Assembly: GCA_021733835.1 (NCBI GenBank)
Contig: JAIPKD010000011.1
Location: 1-54,393 of the forward strand
Direction of reading: 5' to 3'
From: Verrucomicrobiota bacterium
GTDB lineage: Bacteria > Verrucomicrobiota > Verrucomicrobiia > Limisphaerales > JAIPKD01
DNA: 54,393 nucleotides
Shown: piece after piece, positions 8,427-17,478 of the stretch
Layout: the number at the start of each line of letters is the position of its first letter
How positions within the stretch are numbered: the stretch's first letter is position 1
Program-made: the position numbers and the translations under genes
The notes under the pieces: model-generated
What the model was told of the DNA's origin: nothing
Database searches by the model: none
Seen by the model: only the letters and a program-made list of their open reading frames with translations

Positions 8427-10307
8427 ATGGATCGTAAATCAATCATAATCCTGGTAGCCTGCTTTCTTCTCCTGATCTTCTGGTATCCTTTGGTCTATAC
8501 AATCTATCCACCTGAACCCAAGCCCGCTGATACAAACACCGTCGCACAAGCCAAAGCCCCTGAGTCGACAACCGCAGCGACGAATATCACCCAGACAAAT
8601 ATCTTCCGGGATACCTCGAAAACCAACGTACCTTCACGCAACCAACCACTTGCACAATCGCCGTCCGCCGCCGCGCCGTGGACATCGACCAACCAGTCGG
8701 CGGCAGACACCATCACAGTCGAAAACGAGCTGGCAATATACACCTTCACCTCGCTCGGCGGCGGTATTAAGTCGGTTAAATTAAAGAATTACCCTGAAAC
8801 CGCCACCAATGGTAAAACAAAGGATAAAAACACCGGCCCCGAACTAGCCACGCTCAACTCGCCATCGCCCGTGCCCGCCCTGGTCGCAATCGGAGACGAA
8901 CAGCTCCAGGGCAACGGAATCTTCGAACTCTCGAAGATCTCAACCTCCACCGGCATGGTCGTACGCGCACAAAAAGAACTAACCAACGGCATGCGGTGGA
9001 TCAAGGATTTCGTTATCTCCAACAGTTATCTGCTCAATGCACAGGTCAAGATAGAAAACACCACCTCCGAGCCGATAGAAGTCCCCGCTTACGATTTTAC
9101 AATAGGCGCTTCGACACCCATAAATGCCTACGATGATAAGACAACGTTTATGGGTATCATCTGGTACGACGGTGAAGACGCGCAATTCATCGGCGACTCC
9201 TGGTTCCAAAACCGGACGCTCGGCTGTTTTCCGGGTACGCCGAGGACGTTCTACTCAGGCGGCAACAGCAACGTCTTCTGGGGCGCGGCACATAATCAAT
9301 TCTTCGTCATGGCGGTCATGCCCGAAACCCCCGGCGCCTCCATTGCCGCCACAAAAATCGATTTGCCACGTCCTACCCCTGAAGAAATCGCGGTGAACAA
9401 GGATTTGAACCTGAACCCGATCGGATTCCAGGCGGCCATCAGATCACCCGATGCGACGATACCCCCGGGCGGAAGCCTTCTGAAAAATTACAAAGTATAC
9501 GCCGGCCCCAAGAAATACAACCTGCTGTCCAAAATAAGCGCCTCGATGGAAAACGACCTCGACACGGTTATGAACTACGGCGGGTTCTTCGGCTTTTTCG
9601 CCAAAATATTGCTGCTCTCCATGAACGGGCTCCATAGCTTTGGACTAAGCTATGGCTGGACTATTGTTGCCATTACGATAATCGTTAAAACCCTGTTCTG
9701 GCCGTTGACCAATGCCAGCACGAAATCGATGAAACGTATGGCGGAGCTGCAACCGCAAATGAAGGCCATACAGGAAAAGTATAAGGACGACCCAAAGAAA
9801 ATGAACGCCAAGACAATGGAGTTCATGAAACAAAATCGGGTCAATCCAATGGGTGGCTGCCTTCCGATGCTCCTGCAGATTCCCGTGTTCTTCGGATTTT
9901 TCAAAATGCTCCAAAGCGCCGTCGAGCTCCGAGGCGCCTCGTTTCTCTGGGTGCGTGATCTATCGCAGCCGGACACGGTTTTCACCGTCCCGGGAATCGA
10001 TTTCCCGGTCAATCCCTTACCGCTCATCATGGGCGCCAGCATGCTGTGGCAGGCGCGACTCACCCCGCCCTCGCCCGGCATGGACCCCGTCCAACAGAAA
10101 ATCATGCGTTATATGCCCTTGATTTTCGTAGTTTTTCTGTACAATTATTCTACTGGTCTGACACTGTACTGGACGGTGCAGAACCTCCTGAGTATCGTAC
10201 AGATGAAGTTAACCAAGAAAACACAGACACAGGAACCTGCAAAACCTCAACCTGCGGCGGCTAAGACCGCCACACCCAAGAAGGCTCGGAAAAGGTTAAA
10301 AAGTTAA
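8427..10307 (+). CDS. yidC: Membrane protein insertase YidC
   Basis: Inserts membrane proteins, alone or with SecYEG. The 626-residue, Gram-negative-type protein has an N-terminal membrane anchor (residues about 5-25), a Thr/Ala/Pro-rich linker to about 90, a periplasmic beta-supersandwich domain to about 360, and the conserved five-segment core from about 400. The core contains LSYGWTIVAITIIVKTLFWPLT, the cytoplasmic hairpin MKRMAELQPQMKAIQEKYKDDPKKMN, and NPMGGCLPMLLQIPVFFGFFKML. The basic tail rich in Lys, Pro and Ala probably contacts ribosomes. It lies in the conserved order yidD-yidC-khpB. Confidence 0.96.
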   Translation: MDRKSIIILVACFLLLIFWYPLVYTIYPPEPKPADTNTVAQAKAPESTTAATNITQTNIFRDTSKTNVPSRNQPLAQSPSAAAPWTSTNQSAADTITVENELAIYTFTSLGGGIKSVKLKNYPETATNGKTKDKNTGPELATLNSPSPVPALVAIGDEQLQGNGIFELSKISTSTGMVVRAQKELTNGMRWIKDFVISNSYLLNAQVKIENTTSEPIEVPAYDFTIGASTPINAYDDKTTFMGIIWYDGEDAQFIGDSWFQNRTLGCFPGTPRTFYSGGNSNVFWGAAHNQFFVMAVMPETPGASIAATKIDLPRPTPEEIAVNKDLNLNPIGFQAAIRSPDATIPPGGSLLKNYKVYAGPKKYNLLSKISASMENDLDTVMNYGGFFGFFAKILLLSMNGLHSFGLSYGWTIVAITIIVKTLFWPLTNASTKSMKRMAELQPQMKAIQEKYKDDPKKMNAKTMEFMKQNRVNPMGGCLPMLLQIPVFFGFFKMLQSAVELRGASFLWVRDLSQPDTVFTVPGIDFPVNPLPLIMGASMLWQARLTPPSPGMDPVQQKIMRYMPLIFVVFLYNYSTGLTLYWTVQNLLSIVQMKLTKKTQTQEPAKPQPAAAKTATPKKARKRLKS

Positions 10308-10335
10308 AACTGTTTAACACCAACACTCGATACCT

Positions 10336-10785
10336 ATGTCGGCTAAACCAAAAGAAATCCTTGAAACAATCCTCAAAAACCTAGGATTCGACGCAACCAT
10401 AGAAGAGGAGCACCTCGAAGAAGGCCCTCTCCTCCGTGTTACCAGCGATGATTCGGGGAGGTTGATTGGCAGAAAAGGCCACACCCTCGTCGCCCTGCAA
10501 TACATCGTCAACCGTATGATCTACCAGCAGGACCAATCGGCGCCCAAGGTCATACTCGATGTCGCCAACTACAGGAGCCAGGCAAGGGAAAATCTCATCT
10601 CCAAAGCCAAAGAAGCCGCGGAAAAAGTCAGGCGCTGGGGAGACATCGTCGAACTCGAACCATTAAACGCCTTCGACCGCTATATCGTGCATAACGTCCT
10701 CAAAGAGGACTCGGCCATCGAAACCAGAAGCGTTGAAGTAGAAGGAACAAACAAGAAAGCCATCTTGCTCCGGCCCAGACAATAA
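10336..10785 (+). CDS. khpB: KH/R3H RNA-binding protein (Jag/KhpB)
   Basis: Predicted single-stranded RNA-binding protein of the Jag/KhpB/EloR family, usually encoded next to yidC. In 149 residues it has a KH domain (about 30-85) with the GRLIGRKGHTL GxxG loop and an R3H domain (about 90-149) with the DRYIVH RxxxH motif. The extra N-terminal Jag_N domain of many Firmicutes versions is absent. It follows yidC by 28 bases and is followed by a strong hairpin, so it is probably the last gene of the rpmH group. In other bacteria the family affects cell division and elongation through post-transcriptional control; its role here is inferred. Confidence 0.92.
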   Translation: MSAKPKEILETILKNLGFDATIEEEHLEEGPLLRVTSDDSGRLIGRKGHTLVALQYIVNRMIYQQDQSAPKVILDVANYRSQARENLISKAKEAAEKVRRWGDIVELEPLNAFDRYIVHNVLKEDSAIETRSVEVEGTNKKAILLRPRQ

Positions 10786-10795
10786 ATCAGCCGTT

Positions 10796-10835
10796 AACGC
10801 GCCGGTATCACGAGGTACACGACGGCCGGCGCGTT
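10796..10835 (+). terminator. Strong hairpin after khpB
   Basis: Perfect 10-base-pair stem (AACGCGCCGG at 10796-10805 with CCGGCGCGTT at 10826-10835) and a 20-base loop, followed by a moderately T-rich stretch. It sits 11 bases after the khpB stop and before the HAD gene, so it likely ends the rpmH-khpB transcript. Confidence 0.6.
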
Positions 10836-10876
10836 CGACCTTTACCATTTATAAAAAGTTAATACACTCCACAGTA

Positions 10877-11566
10877 GTGACCGAACTCGTTTTATTCGAC
10901 ATCGACGGCACGCTGATCCGTACCCGCGGCGCCGGTGTTAATGCCTTCGAATGCGCTTTTAAAACCGAGTTCAACATATCCGATCCGACCGATAAGATTC
11001 ATTTCGCCGGCAGAACGGATACCGGGATAGTCCGGGACTTCTTTAACGCCTACGGGATATCGGCCACCCCTGATAATTTCAGGCGTTTCTTCGATTGCTA
11101 CTCCTTCTGGCTCGATCACCTCCTACGCCGTTCCCCGGGCGGAATCCTCCCCGGCGTCTGGAGCTTTATCTGTGAACTCAATAACCTCTCGAACCCGCCA
11201 CTTATCGGACTCCTCACAGGGAATATCCGTTTGGGCGCCGAAATCAAGCTTAGACATTTCCAACTGTGGGATCACTTTGTCACCGGCGCATTCGGCGATG
11301 ACCACGAAGACCGCGGCCAACTGGCGGTGATCGCCGCCGACCGCGCCGGACGGATCACCGGCGAAAGCATCCATGGCGATAAAATACTCGTCATCGGCGA
11401 CACCCCCTTCGATATTCAATGCGCCAAAACAATCGACGCCAAGACACTCGCCGTCGCCACCGGCCCGTATTCGGTCCAAGAACTCAAACAATACTCGCCA
11501 ACCTGGGCCGTAGAAAACCTCGCCGGGATCACACCGTCGGATGTAGGATGCCGATGCCGGGCATAG
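10877..11566 (+). CDS. HAD-superfamily hydrolase, phosphoglycolate phosphatase-like
   Basis: A 229-residue HAD phosphatase starting at GTG 10877. Motif I is LFDIDGTLIR (nucleophile and acid/base Asp pair), motif II is GLLTGN (Thr), a lysine candidate lies at EIKLRHF, and motif IV is VIGDTPFDIQCA. A four-helix cap between about residues 20 and 90 gives the Gph/PGMB-like layout. Substrates could be phosphoglycolate, sugar phosphates or nucleotides. The gene converges with the minus-strand gene at 11587, leaving only 20 bases between the two stop codons. Confidence 0.85.
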   Translation: MTELVLFDIDGTLIRTRGAGVNAFECAFKTEFNISDPTDKIHFAGRTDTGIVRDFFNAYGISATPDNFRRFFDCYSFWLDHLLRRSPGGILPGVWSFICELNNLSNPPLIGLLTGNIRLGAEIKLRHFQLWDHFVTGAFGDDHEDRGQLAVIAADRAGRITGESIHGDKILVIGDTPFDIQCAKTIDAKTLAVATGPYSVQELKQYSPTWAVENLAGITPSDVGCRCRA

Positions 11567-11586
11567 GAAAAATCCGGACTCCACAC

Positions 11587-12285
11587 TCAACCGGGACCGG
11601 GCATTTTAAACATCTCCGCCAGCTCGCGCAGGTTATCATCAAGCGAGAAGGTTACACCGATAGATACGTAGAACAACGAACCAATTGCATTTAAATTCGC
11701 CTCTTTTTCCACGGCATTATCCAGGCGCTCCTTTAAACTCCGGTTCACAGCCTGTAACTCCTGGTAAAACCTGTCGAGCCCGGTTAATTCCAAATCCGGA
11801 TTACCACCGTCTTTGTAATTAAAATACTGCTTAATCAAATACGCGCCGACCGTCCTGAAAAGCGTCTCTTCCATCGTCGCAAACGGGAGATGACTCAATG
11901 CCAGTCCCCTCAGCTGAGAAAGAATAGGACACGCACTGGTCGCCATCACCAATCCCAACAGAGAACGCAACGCCGTCTGAGTATCACACTCCTTCAAATA
12001 AACGCGTTCATTAGTAGTAACCCGAACTTCGGCGCGCTCGTATGAAAAAATATCGCTGAACTGCCCTGCAATATCCTCGATATCCATCGCTACAGGACAA
12101 TACTTCCATTGCGCTTCGTCCAACGGACAATCTTCACACCGGTGATATTTCAATAACACCCATTCGGCATGCCCGGGGTCGGTATCATCCAGCTTTTCCG
12201 CGCGCTCGCGGTCAACGGAAAAATGCATCGACCGTCCGTTTTCAAACAAAAAGTCGTACTCGACTATGGAATTCTCATTACTCAT
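11587..12285 (-). CDS. Conserved hypothetical protein with a CxxC-C motif
   Basis: A 232-residue soluble protein of unknown function. It has an N-terminal beta-rich part (VEYDFLFENGRSMHFSVD), a cysteine cluster CEDCPLDEAQWKYCPVA near residues 50-66, a basic segment with TTNERVYLKECDTQTALRSLLGLVMATSACP, then mostly helices. I associate this pattern with a widespread uncharacterised family (possibly DUF6901); that name is from memory and unverified. The three cysteines could bind metal. It is the last clear GC-rich gene before the AT-rich island and converges with the HAD gene. No operon partner is seen. Confidence 0.7.
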   Translation of the reverse strand: MSNENSIVEYDFLFENGRSMHFSVDRERAEKLDDTDPGHAEWVLLKYHRCEDCPLDEAQWKYCPVAMDIEDIAGQFSDIFSYERAEVRVTTNERVYLKECDTQTALRSLLGLVMATSACPILSQLRGLALSHLPFATMEETLFRTVGAYLIKQYFNYKDGGNPDLELTGLDRFYQELQAVNRSLKERLDNAVEKEANLNAIGSLFYVSIGVTFSLDDNLRELAEMFKMPGPG

Positions 12286-12912
12286 AAACCTCGGCCAACA
12301 GCCTCATATATACTCCATGTCTACATTTCCTCAACTAAAAAGTGTAACTTGGGTAATTTGGCGGTATCTGTTCATGCTATTACCTAAGTTCTCTTCAAAA
12401 ACTCAATACCTATGTCCGCTCAGCAAACATCCGATGCAACAAACTTACTCCATTCTGTCAGGAGGTAAAGTGATGACTTTTTTTAACCAGGGACCTCCCT
12501 CTCAAACAAAGCAACGGCATAATCCTTGGGGTAATTCGAGCATCCACAGTGTTGTAGCTCGCTTTGTTTTTAGCCTTGCAGGCGATGCACTTTTTATACT
12601 CATTTGATTACATGGCACTTGTTGTGCCGCCCCTTTTGCATTTGAAACCGCGCTGGCTAATCGGTTTGAATCAAATCCTTCACGGGTTTGAGTTCACTGT
12701 AGTATTTTATCATTGTCTTGGGTCCCCTCGTTCTACCAATCACCAGCCTGCGTCAAACACAAAACGCCTATGCTTTCTGGCTTCGTCCGCCACTTCTTAT
12801 TCATAGGACTTTTTCAATCAGGGGCGTGTCTGACGGCTCTGCGGCAACATATCCTTCTGTGTCAGGCACATTTTTTAGTAACTTCATATCAATGTTAACT
12901 TCCACCACTTAT
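12286..12912. other. Gene-free region, possibly decayed mobile DNA
   Basis: About 630 bases with no intact gene, lower in G+C than the genes to its left. On the minus strand, fragments in different frames look protein-like (for example MNRYRQITQVTLF near 12310-12372 and KCIACKAKNKASYNTVDARITP near 12540-12600) but are broken by stops. That would suit a degraded insertion sequence or gene remnant. I cannot name the family. It borders the AT-rich island that begins at 12913. Confidence 0.4.
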
Positions 12913-14022
12913 CTACTTAACGATAAAAAGCACATCGGTAAGAGCGGAAAATGTCTGAGTTCTTCCCTTGTAAGTAAAAGACACCTTCAAATCGGATATC
13001 TTCTTCTTGGAGAAGTTATCGAGGTAATTCTGAATCGCTGGTTTCAATAGATCTAGGTTTCTCTTGAGTTTCCATGAACCCGAAAAGTCATTCGTATCAA
13101 CAAGAGCGAGAAAAAGCCTGTTTTCTGAACCGAATCTCATTTCTCCCTGATTCTCATATAGCCATTTTGCCAGTTTTTTAGGCTCATCCAGAACTTCTTT
13201 CAAGATAGTCATTGTTTCATTCCTCAGCTTATCAAGCACAGCCATAGCGGCCTTGGAGCCATTGTCCTTCAATTTTTCCGATATCTCATAATATATATCG
13301 GAAGGCGGTGCATTTTTGTCAAAGTCAATTCCAAGCAATCGTGCCTGTTGCTTCAAGTAAGTGAGTTCTACAGGTAATCCGCGATTCTTGCGCTCGGCTT
13401 TAACAAATTCTGCAGGGAGATATGTTACTTTCAAATCGAAGGGCACATTGTTAATGAAAAAGTCGACATACTTGATTTGTCCAACTGTAGGTAAGACTAT
13501 TTTGTGAGATTTGAAAATATGTTCTATCAATATACTTGACCAATGGTTGTACCAACTATTCAAAACATAACCTTGGACTGCAGTGTGAATTTCTTTATCG
13601 AATTTGGAAATCAGGGTGTCGTATGATTGAATAGCCTTTACATACCTACTAACAAGGTATTTATCCAGTGAATTCTGATAATCACCACCCCAATCAAAAG
13701 ACTTCAGTTTATAAAGCTCCGAGACGAGCTGCTTTTCATCAAGAGCTGCTATTTGTTGTTTGTTCTTGGCCTCAATAAAGCTGTCAAGCATATTATTAGA
13801 TATGTTCGGCTTTGCGGCAAAACGAGCGAACAATTCAGCGAACTGATCTCCCAGCCGAGTCGATTCAAGCTCAATTGAATTTTGCGACAGAAACTCAGCC
13901 AGAATATCTTTCCGAATTATAGACTTGGTCTTAAGCCATAAAACCCCCTCCCTATCGTTGCTAAACTGTTCGAGTTGTTCGCTTGCGTGAAGTTTCTTCC
14001 AATATTCAAACGACTTTTTCAC
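12913..14022 (-). CDS. Putative PD-(D/E)XK restriction endonuclease partner of the methyltransferase
   Basis: A 369-residue protein of no family I recognise by name. I place the start at GTG 14022 because AGGAG sits five bases upstream and this leaves a 17-base overlap with the methyltransferase stop; a longer reading from 14112 would overlap by about 107 bases. Around residues 165-200 it reads HWSSILIEHIFKSH then VDFFINNVPFDLKVTYLP, matching the E...D...(D/E)xK pattern of PD-(D/E)XK nucleases (candidate Asp187, Asp196, Lys198). Codon use is AT-rich like its two neighbours and unlike most of the window. Overlap with the methyltransferase suggests a type II-like restriction partner; this is inference. 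Confidence 0.65.
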   Translation of the reverse strand: MKKSFEYWKKLHASEQLEQFSNDREGVLWLKTKSIIRKDILAEFLSQNSIELESTRLGDQFAELFARFAAKPNISNNMLDSFIEAKNKQQIAALDEKQLVSELYKLKSFDWGGDYQNSLDKYLVSRYVKAIQSYDTLISKFDKEIHTAVQGYVLNSWYNHWSSILIEHIFKSHKIVLPTVGQIKYVDFFINNVPFDLKVTYLPAEFVKAERKNRGLPVELTYLKQQARLLGIDFDKNAPPSDIYYEISEKLKDNGSKAAMAVLDKLRNETMTILKEVLDEPKKLAKWLYENQGEMRFGSENRLFLALVDTNDFSGSWKLKRNLDLLKPAIQNYLDNFSKKKISDLKVSFTYKGRTQTFSALTDVLFIVK

Positions 14023-15544
14023 GATCACTCCTATTCTTTTCTGGGAATTGATTTGACCAACCTTTAATGGTAGTGATTCCCACCGGAAATGGGCGCGAAG
14101 AACCTGTTCCATTTTTTCTATATATCAGAACATAATCGCTCTTCATGGCCCCTTTGCGATTATCCTGCACTACTGATGTGGCTGAATAGATCATTGGAAA
14201 GCAACCCATGAACTTTAGTGCTGTGTAAGTTTTCTCAATGCACTTTAAGTATTCCCAACTTTCCTCGTCTCGCGCATTGAAAAAGAGAGCAATATAGCCT
14301 TCATCTTTGAGAACCCGAATAGTTTGTTGGAAGAATTCGGTCATATCCTGGTTGTAAACAGACTTGGATTTTCCTCTTTCCTTTGCATTAGAAACAACGA
14401 TTTCGTTTTCAAAATCAGAGTTGTGGCCAAGGATCGAATTCCACATTTCACTTAGTTCTAGGTAAGGCACGCGGTCACTATGTGGAGGGTCAGTACATAT
14501 AAAGGATATAGACTTATCAGGTAGATTTTGGAGTTCCAATCTGCAGTCATTGTTCAAAAGTATCGCATCGTTAGAAAACGCAGAGCCATTTTTGTCGAAC
14601 TCTGTTGTGAAGCGAAAAGATGGTTGAATATTAGGTAAGGCTTTAAGCAACTTGTTTGCTCGATTTGTGAAACAATTCCAAACATTTATCTCAAAGTGTG
14701 TTTTCGGTATCCAATAGCCTATGACCCAGCTCCCGACTTCGATTCTTGTGTCATTACCATTATGTTTTCCTTTGCCACCGCGATTCTTGATTGCAAAGAC
14801 CATGTTTGACATCTGGCCAGAAGCTGAGGTCAGGGTTAGAAGTAAAGCACGTTTCAGTGGAGGCGGGAATGATTTAGCGGAATCAATTATTCTGTCTATA
14901 TTCATCAGAGCGCGGCCAGTAAATATATCGCGTAAAGACATTGTAGGCTTAACATTTATTCTGGGATTGGTGAAAAAGGTGAGATTACGGAAATTCCTAG
15001 GTTCATAAGACTGATAGCGGGAAAAAGTGTCGGTATCGTCTTGGGTCGGTTCAATCTCCAGCCTTGTTCTCCCATTTTCCGGCTTTAACCAAATTGAGGC
15101 AATTTGACCGTCCTCCCAAAGATAGTGGGAGGCAACACGACCATCATGAATACGATATGTATTATTGATTTCTTCTGCGATTTCATTTTCAATTTTTTTC
15201 AAAGCGTTGTAGTAATCCTGTGGACGAGGTAAGGAAAGGAAAAATGATGTGAGCTCAATAGAAAATGGGTTAATGTCTATTCCTACGAACTTACGGTTTC
15301 TTGAAAGACACTCGATTGCCACAAGTCCAGACCCAAGGAATGGATCCATAACGACATCTCCTTCATCTGTCAAATTCTCAACCAGGTAGGAAACGCTTTC
15401 TGTTGGTTTCTTACCCCAGTACTTGTGGAAACCTGCAAGGCCAGTATATGAAGCTGGGTCTAACATTTTCCGTGTCGTAGTTGGAGATTTGAAATCAGCG
15501 AATAATTCGGCCTGTATTTCTACCGAAGGAACATGAAAACTCAT
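14006..15544 (-). CDS. DNA methyltransferase (N6-adenine/N4-cytosine type)
   Basis: A 512-residue amino-methylating DNA methyltransferase. The N-terminus has FHKYWGKKP (about 39-47), then motif I DPFLGSG at 67-73 followed by VGIDINPFS for SAM binding. Motif IV is TDPPHSDRVPYLELSEMWN at about 351, with His in place of the usual Tyr/Phe of DPPY. The roughly 280 residues between motifs I and IV leave room for target recognition, giving an alpha-like order. GAGAGGA precedes the ATG at 15544. The 3' end overlaps the nuclease-like gene by 17 bases. Low G+C compared with flanking genes indicates horizontal acquisition. Together they look like a restriction-modification set. Confidence 0.85.
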   Translation of the reverse strand: MSFHVPSVEIQAELFADFKSPTTTRKMLDPASYTGLAGFHKYWGKKPTESVSYLVENLTDEGDVVMDPFLGSGLVAIECLSRNRKFVGIDINPFSIELTSFFLSLPRPQDYYNALKKIENEIAEEINNTYRIHDGRVASHYLWEDGQIASIWLKPENGRTRLEIEPTQDDTDTFSRYQSYEPRNFRNLTFFTNPRINVKPTMSLRDIFTGRALMNIDRIIDSAKSFPPPLKRALLLTLTSASGQMSNMVFAIKNRGGKGKHNGNDTRIEVGSWVIGYWIPKTHFEINVWNCFTNRANKLLKALPNIQPSFRFTTEFDKNGSAFSNDAILLNNDCRLELQNLPDKSISFICTDPPHSDRVPYLELSEMWNSILGHNSDFENEIVVSNAKERGKSKSVYNQDMTEFFQQTIRVLKDEGYIALFFNARDEESWEYLKCIEKTYTALKFMGCFPMIYSATSVVQDNRKGAMKSDYVLIYRKNGTGSSRPFPVGITTIKGWSNQFPEKNRSDREKVV

Positions 15545-15634
15545 TATTTCCTCTCCATTTCGTTTTCTATATCTCTTTGTGCCAAAAGTGAAGGTCAGCG
15601 GCGCCGTGAAACGGCGTCCGCTGCACCGACTTCG

Positions 15635-16507
15635 TTAGCATTCGATTTCTCCGTCCCCGTTGAATGCGATAAATGACCCAAGATCATCATCCATGTAACT
15701 TCTGATATCGAAGCCAGGATGTCTAGGAGACTGCTCAATCATTGTCCATAAAGTTTCAAGAAACATTAGCAGCGCCTTTGCTGGATCAACATTAAACTCG
15801 TGGCCATCACCGGCAGCTTGAAAATACCGCTCCATTCTTGACTCATCGCCCACGGTTAGCCAATTCGATATTTGCCCATCCCCTCGACAAAATACTAACC
15901 CCTTGTCTAATGAGCACGCAATAAAATGATTAAAGGCCGAATTGTTATAAAAGATATCATGCGAATGGTTTTGGGTAGGGAATCCTGCGAACCATTTAAT
16001 AAACGTGTCAAAATCCTCAGTTGATGAGCGATAACCAAAGATACAGTGTACTGGCGGGGCATGCACCAATTTTCGCTTTCTTGTTTGAGTTTCCCAGTAA
16101 CTTGTTAGGAGTGGTTGAAATTCCAAAGACCGCAACACTTCTTCATTTTTCTTTGCAGAATCTACTTGTTGCTTCGACAGTTCTGTTTTTACCTCTATAA
16201 TAGCAAAGACGATTTCGATAGGAAAGACCTTCCGAAAATATTTTGGGAACTTGGTGTTCTCATATATAAGAATATCGCACTGACGACTCACCAAGCCATT
16301 CCTATCTATCACTAGCGCATTAACTTCAACACCATACCTCATTGGCAGGAAATTGTATAGCACCTCCGCAAGAGCCTGTTCGTTCTCGCTCCCCTTCAAT
16401 CCTTCATGGGGGATTTTACGATTAAACATCATAGCATCTGCTTCTAGTTTGTCATAGATGCTTTGGAAGTACCTATTGAGAAATTTCTTGTCAGCTCCGT
16501 GTTTCAT
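15635..16507 (-). CDS. DUF6602-type predicted nuclease
   Basis: A 290-residue protein whose N-terminal half fits the DUF6602 pattern: HEGLKGSENEQALAEVLYNFLP (about 34-55), then VSRQCDILIYE (Asp78) and VFAIIEVKTEL (Glu105-Val-Lys107). This is the E...D...ExK core of PD-(D/E)XK nucleases. The C-terminal half (HAPPVHCIFGYRSS onward) is less conserved. It lies about 90 bases upstream of the methyltransferase on the same strand and shares its AT-rich composition. Upstream of the ATG at 16507 there is no clear ribosome site. I infer that it belongs to the same defence-type island, either as a second nuclease or an accessory factor. Confidence 0.7.
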   Translation of the reverse strand: MKHGADKKFLNRYFQSIYDKLEADAMMFNRKIPHEGLKGSENEQALAEVLYNFLPMRYGVEVNALVIDRNGLVSRQCDILIYENTKFPKYFRKVFPIEIVFAIIEVKTELSKQQVDSAKKNEEVLRSLEFQPLLTSYWETQTRKRKLVHAPPVHCIFGYRSSTEDFDTFIKWFAGFPTQNHSHDIFYNNSAFNHFIACSLDKGLVFCRGDGQISNWLTVGDESRMERYFQAAGDGHEFNVDPAKALLMFLETLWTMIEQSPRHPGFDIRSYMDDDLGSFIAFNGDGEIEC

Positions 16508-17478
16508 GGAGGTTACTATTTAATTACTAGAAATATTTTCCTACTATGTTGATATTAGTCGACAAACCAGAAATACCCTCCTAGTTTGACATATTAAATT
16601 TAAGCTTATGAATCAGGACAAAGGGAGTCAAGACGATAAGGATAAATTCATGAGGTAGACAGAGCTAATTCATTAAGGGATTTTGAGGAGAGATTTGGCT
16701 AATCGGAATAAACGATCAATGAATACCTTAGAGCAATTCTAATTATGAATTCCTGGTGCGCAGGTGATCGGTGCCTGTGTAGGCTTGCAAGGAAACGCCG
16801 GCAGATGTTTAAAAAAAGTTCACCTTTTTTCTGGAGTCTAAACGCCTGGTGTCCTTTTTATGTCTTTGATGAAGACGGAAATGGTCATTCAAAGACGCAG
16901 ATATTGATCTTGTTCGGTCTCTGCTCGGATAAACCCCTTATTTGCCAAAGTTCGACAGTTAAGAGATTGAAATAGCCGATTTTGAGCATAATGCGGTGAA
17001 TTTTTGCGATTAAGGGTGTTTAGTCTCCACTATATTTTTGATAATTTTGGGTCAGGTCGATAGTCGCAGCTGCATGTGAGCAAGGATATCAGCGGTCAGA
17101 TTTTTAGCCTTGACCACAAGCCGCTGTCGCGGCCCACGAGCAATACCCTATCAGTATCCACAGTATGCATAAATTCGCCGCTTTTTCTTCGCCGGTTACG
17201 TCGTGAAAACATAGCTCAATTGTCGAGCCTTGTTTGCCCTTGCAACCTTGTTGTCTCCACTACATGCCCTTTTAAACAGGACACCGCTACAATACCCTTA
17301 TTTTAAGACATCCTGGAAAATTATTCGCCCGAAAAAAAGCCATTTATGACTCTAACTATCAAACTTGGGCTAATAGATCGTCTGCCCCCTCGACATCCTG
17401 AAAATCCGTAGTCCTAAATCCTCATAAATGTAAGCGCAGCAGGCGGAGTGTAAAATTGAGCGGATAACATATGTGCCG
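16508..17478. other. Gene-free region upstream of the restriction island
   Basis: About 970 bases without a supportable gene; the short open frames show no family features. A GTCTCCACTA motif occurs twice in the same orientation (near 17022 and 17252). The segment near 17173-17203 (ATTCGCCG...TTCGCCGGTTACGTC) loosely resembles 24982-25012. These may be traces of decayed mobile DNA. The promoter for the DUF6602 gene should lie at the left edge of this stretch. Confidence 0.4.

Noticed and set aside
14022-14112. Longer N-terminus for the nuclease-like gene
   Set aside because: It would overlap the methyltransferase by about 107 bases; the GTG at 14022 has a well-placed AGGAG and gives a compact overlap.
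16745-16975. 76-codon plus-strand open frame in the gene-free stretch
   Set aside because: No ribosome site, no recognisable domain and an odd composition rich in Cys, Trp and Phe; treated as chance.
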